A DNA stretch of 9,768 bases from Candidatus Stahliibacteriota bacterium (GCA_004376785.1 SOIY01000006.1:1-9768); one strand, 5' to 3'. Positions 1-6,380 are shown, counted from the first letter of the stretch. Numbers and translations are program-made. Notes: generated by a model not told the origin, from the letters alone.

Positions 1-79
1 GAAATTCTCTTTTTCATATCGCTTCTAATCCATCTGTAGTGACGATAGTTCATATTCATTCCTGAATCATGGTAGAAAG
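1..79. other. Window start, upstream of the protease gene; nothing identifiable
   Basis: These 79 AT-rich bases hold no gene remnant, hairpin or convincing promoter that I can defend. The protease promoter may lie here or outside the window. Confidence 0.4.
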
Positions 80-3000
80 ATGGAGGTTAAGTTGATTAAA
101 ATCTTTGCCTTAATTATGCTCGCTGTTTTTATGTTTGGTGAGCGCTTAACAATCGTAAGAAACAGTATGGTGCATATACCACAGGAACCACCCAATGCTA
201 ATCTTACGTTGAATTTAGTGGGTGAAAGTGGTATAATACAGAGTATGCCGGTGCAACGATACCAGCCGGTCAAGCTATTCAGAACATTCGAGATGCCACG
301 GCCAACAAAAGGAAGAGCTATAAAGAATGTTCTTGTTCTAAGAGTAGAATTTGTCGAAGATGAAGACTCCTTTACTACGGGCAATGGTAAGATGGATACA
401 ATCGGTTTTAATACACCTGATAGTGGTCTTTTCTATGATCCTCCCCATACAAAAATATATTTTGAACGTCAGATGCAATTCTTGAGTAATTATTATAAAT
501 GCAATTCATTTGGCAATCTTGAAGTTACCTGGACAGTGAAACCTGACCAAGAAACCGAATCTTATCAGCTGCCCCATAAAATGAGTTTTTACAGTGGATT
601 TGACCATTATGACGCAAGTACTGGCTTTGTATATTATAATACGTATGCAATGGAGATGGGCCTGGTTCGAATACTCGTCGATGCAATTGCTTCAGCAGAT
701 ATGGATGAAACCATAGATTTTTCTGACTACGATGATGTCGTCATTTTCCACGCAGGTACACTCATGCAAACAAGTCTAAATTTTTTCCGTTTTCGGGATA
801 TACCATCAGCAACAATCCCTTCAGGTGCACTTGAATATTACCTGGGTGTCCCTTATATTCTTGCCAATGCCGGGACTGATACAATCTGGGGTGCTGGTAT
901 AAATTCTGAAATGGCAAGGGTAGATGAATATATGGTCGGTAATATAGGAACTGTTGTGCACGAATTCGGTCATACTGTTGGTTTACCAGATCTATACGAT
1001 GTTTATGGCATGTCTAATGGTGTTGGCGCCTGGTGCCTGATGTGCACAGGCGGTTGGGTTGGTGATCCCAGTGCTGGCATGCCTGAAGGTACTATTCCCG
1101 CAAACCTGAGTGCCTGGTCAAGATATGACCGCGGTTGGGTGAATCCTTTAGTAATAACGAGTCCTGAGACCCTCTTAACAATCCGTGCTTCAGAGATCGA
1201 TACATTGCAATACGGAGTAGCAAATCAGACCATGATTAAAATCCCCATTTCTGAAACCGAATTCTTTCTCATTGAAAATCGGCAACAGGATATCAGACAA
1301 AAAGATACAATTATTATTGATGTTGAAGATGGTGTGCCAATCTATGTTGATTATGGTGAGTATGATTTTTTCTTACCGGGCAGCGGTATTCTCATATGGC
1401 ACATTGATGATGAAGTCCTGAGTGTCTGGTACGATTCAGGATACAATACAGTGCAAATTGATCCAAACCATAAAGGTGTTGATTTGGAAGAAGCAGATGG
1501 TATTCAACATTTTGATGCGTGGTGGTATGGCGATAACCTGGAATATTTTGGTTCCAAGTATGACCCATTCTTTGTTGACGACAGTAACAAGGCAAACCAC
1601 CATTTTGGACCGTTTACCAACCCCAATTCTGATTCTTATTATGGAAAATCCCTGATTAATATCGAAATCCTTTCGCATCTTGATACACTAATGGATATCT
1701 CTGTGGATTTTGATATTTATCAAGAAGGATTTCCAGTTATAACAATACGAGGCCACTCAATCTACTCAGTGAGTTATGGCGATCTCAACAATGACGGCAA
1801 CAAAGAAGTCATTGCTGCCACTAAAAGTGGTCGTATCTATGCATTTAATGATGACGGCACTCCTTATGGCAACTATTATTCTCCTCATGAAATTACAACG
1901 TTTCTCGCAGTCGGCGATATAAATAGTGATGGAGCTGATGATATACTCTTTGCTAAAGGTTTTGAACTTATCTGCCTCGATGGTCAAACTCTTAATACAA
2001 TGTCGGGTTTTCCATTTACTGCAGAAGACGAGATTTTTGGCGCACCACTTTTATTTGATATTAATGGCGACTCAAATGATGAAATCATTTTCGGCAGTAA
2101 AGATTACAAACTCTATTGCCTCGACTCTTCAGGCACAAATATTGAGTACTTTCCTATTCATTTAAATACGTGGCTTCTCTCCACGCCTTGTGTTTTCAAT
2201 AAAGATGAAAGACAAATAGGGGTACTGGGCTCAGACGGTAGATTTTGGCTCATTGATAAAGATGGTATAATCAAAGAATTTGATGATTCTAAACATAATA
2301 TGATTACCTTTGCCTCGCCAGTTGTTGGTGATATAGACCGTGATGGAAATCCTGAGGCAGTGACAATAAATGGCTACGGTACGATCTATATATATGGCGA
2401 GGACACATTGGAACAATGGTTTGACATTTTAATCGATACTACGTTCTACATGACCCCAGCACTTGCTGACATTGACAATGATGGTTATCTCGAGATCATT
2501 ATGCCTAATAGCAGTAAAACCCTGTTTGTCACAAACCGTAATGGAACATCAGAAAATAACTTCCCGTTATATACTGATGCCAATATATTCTATCCGATAC
2601 TTGCTGCTGATTTAGATGATGATGGCACCGAGGAATTAGCATTCGGTCTTGGAACATCAGATTCAATCGGGTATGGTCAGTTAAAAATTATAAATGATCG
2701 CAACAAGGAATTCGAGTTTTCACCACTCTTTGGTGAAGGGGGATTCACATCACCAGGTGTTATCTTTGATCTTGATTCAGATGGCGATTTAGAGCTTGCC
2801 TGTGGTAGTGATTCTGGTATTCTGTCTATATGGGATTTCCCGGGAACAGATGTATCCTGGAGCGGCTATATGAATTCACCTAAAAATTGGGGATATTTTG
2901 AAGGCGAGTTAGCTCAGCCGCAAATCGCTGATGGTTTTTTAGGTACATTCTACATTTACCCCTCACCAATTGAGAAAGACGGCATAGTTAGGTTTTTTCT

Positions 3001-3211
3001 GAACCAAGAGGCTACGGTAATAGTAGAGATTTTAGATATGGTTGGCCATAAAATTGGTGGTGCAGAACTCGATAATCCAACAGCAAACGAATATAATGAA
3101 GTTGGATTTGATTTCACAAAGCAGTCAAACGGGGTATATATCCTTCGAATTGAGGCAAAAAACGGAGCACAGCGAGAAGTCAAATTTAAAAAATTCGCAG
3201 TATTAAAGTAA
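80..3211 (+). CDS. Secreted M6-family zinc metalloprotease with FG-GAP-like repeats and C-terminal sorting-like domain
   Basis: This is probably an exported endopeptidase of the immune inhibitor A-like M6 family, 1043 residues. A hydrophobic signal peptide covers about residues 5-20. The catalytic domain spans about 95-540. It has the zinc site HEFGH at 294-298 with the third ligand region GLPD at 301-304, a Met-turn around M321 (WCLMCTGGW), and the M6-typical segments FFLIENRQ and GSGILIWHIDDE. Calcium-binding-type DxDxDG repeats follow, with first Asp at 568, 613, 660, 751, 797, 844 and 897. A degenerate copy fills the gap near 706, so about eight blades are likely, suggesting a beta-propeller. 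The last 92 residues (from about 952) resemble a type IX secretion C-terminal sorting domain (YPSP, then SNGVYILRIE and a basic end). The stop is TAA. The ATG at 80 lacks a good ribosome binding site; a TTG at 92 has GGAGG at 82-86 and may be the true start. The substrate is unknown. Confidence 0.9.
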   Translation: MEVKLIKIFALIMLAVFMFGERLTIVRNSMVHIPQEPPNANLTLNLVGESGIIQSMPVQRYQPVKLFRTFEMPRPTKGRAIKNVLVLRVEFVEDEDSFTTGNGKMDTIGFNTPDSGLFYDPPHTKIYFERQMQFLSNYYKCNSFGNLEVTWTVKPDQETESYQLPHKMSFYSGFDHYDASTGFVYYNTYAMEMGLVRILVDAIASADMDETIDFSDYDDVVIFHAGTLMQTSLNFFRFRDIPSATIPSGALEYYLGVPYILANAGTDTIWGAGINSEMARVDEYMVGNIGTVVHEFGHTVGLPDLYDVYGMSNGVGAWCLMCTGGWVGDPSAGMPEGTIPANLSAWSRYDRGWVNPLVITSPETLLTIRASEIDTLQYGVANQTMIKIPISETEFFLIENRQQDIRQKDTIIIDVEDGVPIYVDYGEYDFFLPGSGILIWHIDDEVLSVWYDSGYNTVQIDPNHKGVDLEEADGIQHFDAWWYGDNLEYFGSKYDPFFVDDSNKANHHFGPFTNPNSDSYYGKSLINIEILSHLDTLMDISVDFDIYQEGFPVITIRGHSIYSVSYGDLNNDGNKEVIAATKSGRIYAFNDDGTPYGNYYSPHEITTFLAVGDINSDGADDILFAKGFELICLDGQTLNTMSGFPFTAEDEIFGAPLLFDINGDSNDEIIFGSKDYKLYCLDSSGTNIEYFPIHLNTWLLSTPCVFNKDERQIGVLGSDGRFWLIDKDGIIKEFDDSKHNMITFASPVVGDIDRDGNPEAVTINGYGTIYIYGEDTLEQWFDILIDTTFYMTPALADIDNDGYLEIIMPNSSKTLFVTNRNGTSENNFPLYTDANIFYPILAADLDDDGTEELAFGLGTSDSIGYGQLKIINDRNKEFEFSPLFGEGGFTSPGVIFDLDSDGDLELACGSDSGILSIWDFPGTDVSWSGYMNSPKNWGYFEGELAQPQIADGFLGTFYIYPSPIEKDGIVRFFLNQEATVIVEILDMVGHKIGGAELDNPTANEYNEVGFDFTKQSNGVYILRIEAKNGAQREVKFKKFAVLK
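81..94 (+). promoter_or_regulatory. Shine-Dalgarno GGAGG pointing to an alternative TTG start of the M6 protease
   Basis: TGGAGG at 81-86 lies five bases before an in-frame TTG at 92-94. The ATG at 80 is preceded only by a weak purine run. A start at 92 would shorten the protein by four residues and leave a compact signal peptide beginning M-I-K-I-F-A-L-I-M-L. The sirtuin gene in the same window also uses TTG with a well-placed ribosome binding site, which makes this choice plausible. It does not alter the mature protein. Confidence 0.45.
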
Positions 3212-3212
3212 C

Positions 3213-3331
3213 GGATGGTTATTGGGTAATGGTTTGGATACTAGAAAAAAAATAGTGCTATGGTAAGGTTTAGGAAGTCAAACTTTATTTACTTTTTAAC
3301 TATATCCAGTGTCCCAACCCAAACCTACTAA
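3213..3331. repeat. Degenerate GGTTATTGG-like repeats and inverted partner in the spacer
   Basis: The 141-base spacer after the protease gene begins with an imperfect direct repeat (ATGGTTATTGGG, then TAATGGTTTGG, about 3215-3238). Further on it holds CCCAACCCAAACCT (about 3312-3326), whose complement, AGGTTTGGGTTGGG, resembles the first part. I see no clear intrinsic terminator: the A8 run near 3245-3252 is not preceded by a strong stem. No confident promoter is visible either. Confidence 0.3.
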
Positions 3332-3341
3332 CTATATTTTG

Positions 3342-3348
3342 AAGGAGG
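3342..3348 (+). promoter_or_regulatory. Strong ribosome binding site of the DUF5683-like gene
   Basis: AAGGAGG lies four bases before the ATG at 3353. It is a near-perfect anti-16S match and fixes this start codon. The same purine core is seen before the sirtuin TTG and the broken repeat protein. Confidence 0.8.
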
Positions 3349-3352
3349 TAGT

Positions 3353-3946
3353 ATGTTTTTAGGCATTTCACTGATTATTTTCCAGGCAATGAACCCAATA
3401 TTTGCATCAGCTGTAGTACCTGGTTTAGGCGAACTTATTCAGGGACAAAAATCTAAGGCACGTACGTTCTTTGTCATAGAAGGCTCAATCTGGCTCACTT
3501 ATTTAGGATTCAACTATTCTGGACATAAAATAGATCAATCTGCAAGGGCATTTGCCATAGACCACAGTAATGCAAATCCAGCACAGCGAGATGAGGAATA
3601 TTTCGATGCACTTGAAGATTATTTGTCTTCGGATGACCATAATTTAGAGGTAGAAAGGAATGCGAGTTATTTGTATCCGGGCGACCTTCAAAGACAACAA
3701 GAATATATCCAGGAACATGGCTATTTTGGTACTGATACTTGGGAATGGGATACCTTAAGTAACCTGGGCGATTATTGGCGAAGAAGAAAAGATGCACGGG
3801 AAAATCTTAGACGTGCTTCATTCATGCCTGGTTTTGCAATAATCAATAGAATCATTTCAATTATTGACGTTATCGTATTCTCAGAAGAAAAACGGATTGG
3901 TTTCGATACAAGACCAGGGAAAATAGGGTTATATTATAAATTCTAA
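3353..3946 (+). CDS. Small membrane or exported protein, DUF5683-like
   Basis: The product has 197 residues and no assigned function. The N-terminus is hydrophobic (about 1-20) and runs into the motif SAVVPGLGELIQGQKSKA, the 'PGLGQ.Y.G' signature of DUF5683 and TM2-like proteins. A second hydrophobic stretch follows (about 38-53). The middle (about 60-150) is polar and acidic, rich in Asp, Glu, Tyr and Trp. A basic segment, YWRRRKDARENLRRA, leads to a final hydrophobic segment (about 158-176) with NRIISIIDVIVF, like the 'LNHxxSAIDA' motif I associate with such proteins in FCB-group bacteria. It therefore looks like an inner-membrane or envelope protein with two or three membrane segments. It follows the protease on the same strand after 141 bases, so co-transcription is possible but not shown. 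The stop is TAA, immediately followed by repeat-like sequence. The family call is from memory of motif style; the function is unknown. Confidence 0.75.
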   Translation: MFLGISLIIFQAMNPIFASAVVPGLGELIQGQKSKARTFFVIEGSIWLTYLGFNYSGHKIDQSARAFAIDHSNANPAQRDEEYFDALEDYLSSDDHNLEVERNASYLYPGDLQRQQEYIQEHGYFGTDTWEWDTLSNLGDYWRRRKDARENLRRASFMPGFAIINRIISIIDVIVFSEEKRIGFDTRPGKIGLYYKF

Positions 3947-4015
3947 TTTCGAAACCCTAAATCCGAAACAATACCAAAATTCTAAATTCATCCAACCTAT
4001 CTTTCGATGAGCTGG

Positions 4016-4069
4016 ATTCAAATGTTCAAAACACAACTCGTTTTGTATTTTGTGTTTAGTAATTTGAAT
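4016..4069. repeat. Imperfect inverted repeat (hairpin)
   Basis: The left arm at 4016-4036 reads ATTCAAAT...AAACACAA and the right arm at 4050-4069 reads TTGTGTTT...ATTTGAAT. Each arm end is an exact eight-base complement, with about four to five unmatched bases between them and a loop of 13 bases. Confidence 0.6.
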
Positions 4070-4075
4070 TTGTTC

Positions 4076-4177
4076 ACCCTGTGGAATAGGAGTAACCTTA
4101 TTATGGAAAAAGAAAAAGGAAGGCAATCATAGTTAGTGAAGATAGAATCCTTCAAGGAAGGCTGTATTCCACGGGGT
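4076..4177. repeat. 102-bp segment bounded by 13-bp inverted repeats
   Basis: ACCCTGTGGAATA at 4076-4088 is the complement of TATTCCACGGGGT at 4165-4177 except at one position, which would be a G-U pair in RNA. The enclosed 76 bases are purine-rich and contain no open frame of note. The shape suits a small palindromic element, but I see no target-site duplication. Confidence 0.55.
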
Positions 4178-4224
4178 AAAGAGATTAGAAATTAGTGCTT
4201 AGGATTTTAAACAAAATGGCTCAA

Positions 4225-4238
4225 AAGGAGATATTTTG
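4225..4238 (+). promoter_or_regulatory. Ribosome binding site that fixes the TTG start of the sirtuin gene
   Basis: AAGGAG at 4225-4230 lies five bases before TTG at 4236-4238. The nearest ATG (4216) is out of frame, and the TTG start gives the expected sirtuin N-terminus about 18 residues before the GAG motif. TTG is therefore the best start. Confidence 0.75.
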
Positions 4239-4976
4239 ATACAAAGAGCAGCCGAAATTCTCAGATCATCAGATTCTCTATTCATATTAACCGGTGCTGG
4301 TATTTCTGCAGAAAGCGGAATACCGACTTTTCGTGGTGCTGATGGCTTATGGAAAAATTATTCTGCCACAGAACTTGCTACACCTGAGGCATTTGAAAAA
4401 GATCCCGAACTTGTCTGGGAGTGGTATCACTGGCGTCAAGGTATAATCCTAAAAGCTAAGCCGAATCCTGCACATTATGCAGTGGCAGAACTGAAAAAGA
4501 AATTCAATAATTTTCTTTTACTCACCCAGAATGTAGATAATCTACACCGACGTGCAGGTTCAAACAAGGTTTTAGAACTTCATGGTAATATATTCAGGGC
4601 GCGATGCCTTAGTTGCGGCAGAATTGTCCATCATCAGATCGAACCAGAAAAGGAGATAAATAATTCACCCAGATGTGACTGTGGCGGTCGATTAAGACCA
4701 GATGTTGTCTGGTTTGGAGAAGCAATTCCTCAGGACATCTGGCAAACCTCTTTAGAATTCTTGAGTACAGCAGATACATCAATAATATGTGGTACTTCTG
4801 GTGTAGTATGGCCGGCAGCAGCAATCCCTGAAATGGCAAAAAAAAGTGGGGCAAAAACCATCGAGATAAATCTTGAACCTACACCAATAAGCTCTATTGT
4901 AGATATTTCAATCCAGGGTAAGGCAGGAGAAATACTACCGCAGATAATACAAACTCTAAACCCAGCCTATTTGTAA
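4236..4976 (+). CDS. cobB: NAD-dependent protein deacylase, Sir2 family class III (CobB/SIRT5-like)
   Basis: This cytoplasmic enzyme removes acyl groups from protein lysines, using NAD+ and releasing nicotinamide and O-acyl-ADP-ribose. The 246-residue length is normal for bacterial sirtuins. The NAD-binding motif GAGISAESGIPTFRG is at 20-34, TQNVDNLH at 97-104, and the catalytic His is H116 in LELHGN. The zinc site is C124, C127, C147 and C149, the second pair being C-x-C. DVVWFGE follows at 156-162. Y64 and R67 match the Tyr-x-x-Arg pair that binds the carboxylate of succinyl- or malonyl-lysine in SIRT5 and E. coli CobB, so desuccinylase or demalonylase activity is likely alongside deacetylation. 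It starts at TTG with AAGGAG upstream. The last codons and the TAA stop lie inside a strong hairpin. It stands alone on the plus strand and converges with a broken minus-strand gene, so the context names no substrate. Confidence 0.95.
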   Translation: MIQRAAEILRSSDSLFILTGAGISAESGIPTFRGADGLWKNYSATELATPEAFEKDPELVWEWYHWRQGIILKAKPNPAHYAVAELKKKFNNFLLLTQNVDNLHRRAGSNKVLELHGNIFRARCLSCGRIVHHQIEPEKEINNSPRCDCGGRLRPDVVWFGEAIPQDIWQTSLEFLSTADTSIICGTSGVVWPAAAIPEMAKKSGAKTIEINLEPTPISSIVDISIQGKAGEILPQIIQTLNPAYL

Positions 4977-4987
4977 TAGGCTTGGGT
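4960..4987 (+). terminator. Hairpin spanning the sirtuin stop codon, terminator-like
   Basis: ACCCA plus GCCTATT (4960-4971) pairs with AATAGGC plus TGGGT (4975-4981 and 4983-4987). That gives 12 base pairs with one bulged T and a TGT loop. The stop codon TAA at 4974-4976 lies in the loop and right arm. Only AAATACT follows, with no run of T, so classical intrinsic termination is uncertain. It may stabilise the mRNA end, or serve both of the convergent genes. Confidence 0.5.
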
Positions 4988-5022
4988 AAATACTAATATC
5001 TAAACCGCCAAATAAAACAACA

Positions 5023-5062
5023 GACTATCCGACTATCTAACTATCCAACTATCCGACTATCT
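5023..5062. repeat. Five tandem copies of an 8-bp repeat (GACTATCC-like)
   Basis: The units are GACTATCC, GACTATCT, AACTATCC, AACTATCC and GACTATCT in direct succession. On the minus strand each unit reads like GATAGTCG or GATAGTTG and carries a TAG. The last arginine codon and TAG stop of the broken secreted protein fall in the final unit (5057-5062). With a period of eight, TAG appears in all three frames. Confidence 0.85.
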
Positions 5063-6040
5063 AGCTTTAACTACTTTTTGTATTAATCCATTTTCACACT
5101 TAACAAAATATACGCCAGGTTTTAGCCTCTGATGATCAACACTTCGCCCTAATACATCGTAGACTTTGAAGTTTTGAAATTCAGGTAGATATAAATTACC
5201 TGAAATAATTGAAGGAAAAAACTCCTCAATTAGTGGAGATTCTTCTTCCTTAATACCAATTGCAATGTCTATATTACCGTAAATATCATAATTATCATGA
5301 TACTCGCCCCAAACAATAAGATAATTATCTATGCCAACACAAATAGAAGGATGATCACGAAGATAAGGTGTATTGTCTGAAATCATAAATTTAGTGCCGA
5401 CAAGTTGACCATCTGTTCCAATCTTCTGTCCAAATAGACCACTCGACTCCTCGAGCCAAACGACAATAAAGTTTGTGCCATCGAAAACAAAATCTGGATA
5501 ATTTTGAATCTCAGGACCTTGTGCAATTGTGATTTTACCACCGATCAAGCTACCCTGCGGTGAAACCATCTGTCCAAAGATATCTAAATCTGTCCCGGTT
5601 GAGCAAAAATCTGCCCACACAACAAGATAATTATTATTGTCAAATTCAACCTTAGGAACACTAGATGTAGCTAATGTCGTGGCGATGGTTATTACTGAAC
5701 CTTCTGGCTGCGCAGAATTGTTAATAAACCTGCCGCACACTCCATAAAACTCCTGAGACCAAACAACAAAAGATCGCTGGAAATCACAGGCTATATCTGG
5801 TAAATCCTCTCCATAGCTACTGCCACCTCCAATATAATTTCCAGTATCAAGAACTACACCCTGGGGTGTTACTCTTGCTACAGTAATCCCAGGAAATCTC
5901 GCATCCACCCAAACAACAATGAAATTTTCGCCATTAAATACAACTGCAGGCTCGGTCTGTCCACCAGGTTTATTACAGATAATTAATGAATTTAATGTAT
6001 CTAATTCAGGAGTGACACGCACTCCGAAAATATCTGCCAT
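5057..6040 (-). CDS. 3' part of the broken repeat protein (repeats 2-7 and sorting-like domain)
   Basis: An ATG-initiated frame of 327 residues follows the TGA by one codon. It has no signal peptide and no convincing ribosome binding site, and it begins in the middle of a repeat (ADIFGVRVTP), so it is unlikely to be a true start. It contains the VVW motifs FIVVWVDAR, SFVVWSQE, YLVVWADF, FIVVWLEE and YLIVWGEY, then the C-terminal sorting-like domain, ending in TAG within the 8-bp tandem repeats. An automatic caller would list it as a hypothetical protein. I read it as a fragment of the pseudogene. Confidence 0.5.
   Translation of the reverse strand: MADIFGVRVTPELDTLNSLIICNKPGGQTEPAVVFNGENFIVVWVDARFPGITVARVTPQGVVLDTGNYIGGGSSYGEDLPDIACDFQRSFVVWSQEFYGVCGRFINNSAQPEGSVITIATTLATSSVPKVEFDNNNYLVVWADFCSTGTDLDIFGQMVSPQGSLIGGKITIAQGPEIQNYPDFVFDGTNFIVVWLEESSGLFGQKIGTDGQLVGTKFMISDNTPYLRDHPSICVGIDNYLIVWGEYHDNYDIYGNIDIAIGIKEEESPLIEEFFPSIISGNLYLPEFQNFKVYDVLGRSVDHQRLKPGVYFVKCENGLIQKVVKAR
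6009..6025 (-). other. Hairpin downstream of the in-frame TGA, SECIS-like in geometry
   Basis: On the minus strand GGAGTG (6025-6020) pairs perfectly with CACTCC (6014-6009) around the loop CGTGT. The stem starts 18 bases after the TGA at 6046-6044, and the loop starts 24 bases after it. The loop has G at its second position and GT inside it. These features fit the loose bacterial SECIS description (short stem, small G-containing loop within a few tens of bases of UGA). A six-base stem can arise by chance, and the protein context does not suggest a selenoprotein. Confidence 0.3.
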
Positions 6041-6043
6041 GCT

Positions 6044-6313
6044 TCAACAGCTATCCTGTATCACAACCAGGAAACTCACGCTATTAAAAGCAACAGCAGC
6101 CATTACTGTTCTATCAAGTAAGATTAACTTCCCATCAGGATCAATCACTGTGCCATCAGTTGTAACCCGAGCTGCGTATATCGCTTTGTCTGAACGGTAC
6201 AAACGATAGTCTTCCCAAAAAACATAATACTGATCATTAGCAAATATAACAGCAGGATAATACTGTGCTTCATAGACAGTACTTATTGGAAAGTCCCGAC
6301 CAATAAGCATCAC
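6044..6313 (-). CDS. 5' part of the broken repeat protein (signal remnant and repeats 1-2)
   Basis: An 89-residue frame from GTG 6313 ends at the TGA. The real N-terminus lies further upstream: the in-frame codons before it encode RRFDILALLV, continuing the hydrophobic VMLIG as a signal peptide. Repeat 1 (YYPAVIFANDQYYVFWEDYR, then AARVTTDGTV) is complete, and repeat 2 stops after FLVVIQDSC. AGGAGG at 6340-6335 is 21 bases from the GTG, too far for a good start. It was probably the 5' half of one long gene. Confidence 0.5.
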   Translation of the reverse strand: MMLIGRDFPISTVYEAQYYPAVIFANDQYYVFWEDYRLYRSDKAIYAARVTTDGTVIDPDGKLILLDRTVMAAVAFNSVSFLVVIQDSC

Positions 6314-6334
6314 AAGAAGTGCTAAAATATCAAA

Positions 6335-6340
6335 CCTCCT
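6335..6340 (-). promoter_or_regulatory. AGGAGG ribosome binding site without a proper start codon
   Basis: AGGAGG on the minus strand is followed six bases later by ATT (6328-6326), in frame with the signal peptide and repeats. The TTG one base after the motif is out of frame and stops at once. Either ATT is a rare start or an original start codon has mutated, which supports the pseudogene call. Confidence 0.5.
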
Positions 6341-6358
6341 CTACTTCATTTTATGGAA

Positions 6359-6380
6359 TGCAATAAGTCCTCTTATTGCA
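6359..6380. repeat. Perfect 9-bp palindrome between the hypC terminator and the broken gene
   Basis: TGCAATAAG at 6359-6367 and CTTATTGCA at 6372-6380 are exact complements around TCCT. The palindrome abuts the U-tract of the hypC terminator. It sits 10 bases before the old ATG (6349) of the repeat protein, so it could be an operator or a second hairpin. It is not itself a terminator, because an A run rather than a T run follows it on the plus strand. Confidence 0.6.

Larger units (their letters stand above)
3947..4210. repeat. Non-coding spacer made of nested inverted repeats (REP/MITE-like)
   Basis: This spacer between the DUF5683-like gene and the sirtuin gene has no believable coding region. 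Its left end (TTTCGAAACCCTAAATCCGA) and right end (TTAGAAATTAGTGCTTAGGA) belong to the same type of degenerate repeat, in opposite orientation. Inside are two clearer inverted pairs. One is 4016-4036 with 4050-4069, which share eight-base matches at both ends. The other is 4076-4088 (ACCCTGTGGAATA) with 4165-4177 (TATTCCACGGGGT), where 12 of 13 positions are complementary and the remaining pair is a G-U. No transposase is present, so if mobile it would be non-autonomous. Transcribed, it would fold into several hairpins, but no U-tract follows. Confidence 0.55.
5057..6349 (-). pseudogene. Broken secreted seven-repeat (propeller-like) protein with C-terminal sorting-like domain
   Basis: Two open stretches on the minus strand are in the same frame and form one protein, interrupted only by TGA at 6046-6044. 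The joined product has about seven repeats of roughly 48 residues with the pattern 'P-x-V-x-F-(D/N)-G-x-N-(F/Y)-(I/L)-V-V-W ... D-I-(F/Y)-G-x-x-V-(T/S)-P-x-G'. The stop falls inside repeat 2, where FLVVIQDSC, stop, SMADIFG matches the layout of repeat 5 (YLVVWADFCSTG, then TDLDIFG). The conserved Trp there is Ile. The signal peptide is also damaged: from ATG 6349 the frame reads MK, TAG, RRFDILALLVMLIG. The ribosome binding site AGGAGG (6340-6335) has no ATG, GTG or in-frame TTG at the right distance, only ATT at 6328. About the last 65 residues form a sorting-like domain (FKVYDVLGRSV, PGVYFVK, KVVKAR). Selenocysteine at the TGA or a sequencing error are the alternatives. Confidence 0.7.

Noticed and set aside
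1392..1678. Overlapping open frames on both strands inside the protease gene
   Set aside because: They are shadows of the protease frame, with no ribosome binding sites, domains or plausible protein composition.
3240..3340. Sigma-70-like promoter before the DUF5683-like gene
   Set aside because: The AT-rich sequence offers several weak matches and none stands out, so naming one would be guesswork.
3929..4126. Possible 65-residue minus-strand protein in the spacer after the DUF5683-like gene
   Set aside because: It lies entirely in the inverted-repeat tract and has no recognisable motif or credible start context.
5023..5062. CRISPR array
   Set aside because: The 8-bp units are directly adjacent, with no spacers and no cas genes. 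The 7-bp array at 6853-6880 fails for the same reasons.
6040..6040. ATG 6040 as the start of a separate gene
   Set aside because: It has no ribosome binding site or signal peptide, begins in mid-repeat, and lies in the same frame one codon after the TGA.
5919..6209. Plus-strand frame of 96 residues across the TGA site
   Set aside because: It is antisense to clear repeat-protein coding sequence and has no homology-like motif.
5057..6313. Genome-wide reassignment of TGA as a sense codon
   Set aside because: All intact genes here use TAA or TAG as stop, which first suggested this. But those long genes contain no in-frame TGA at all, and conserved Trp is TGG throughout, so TGA is not a common sense codon.
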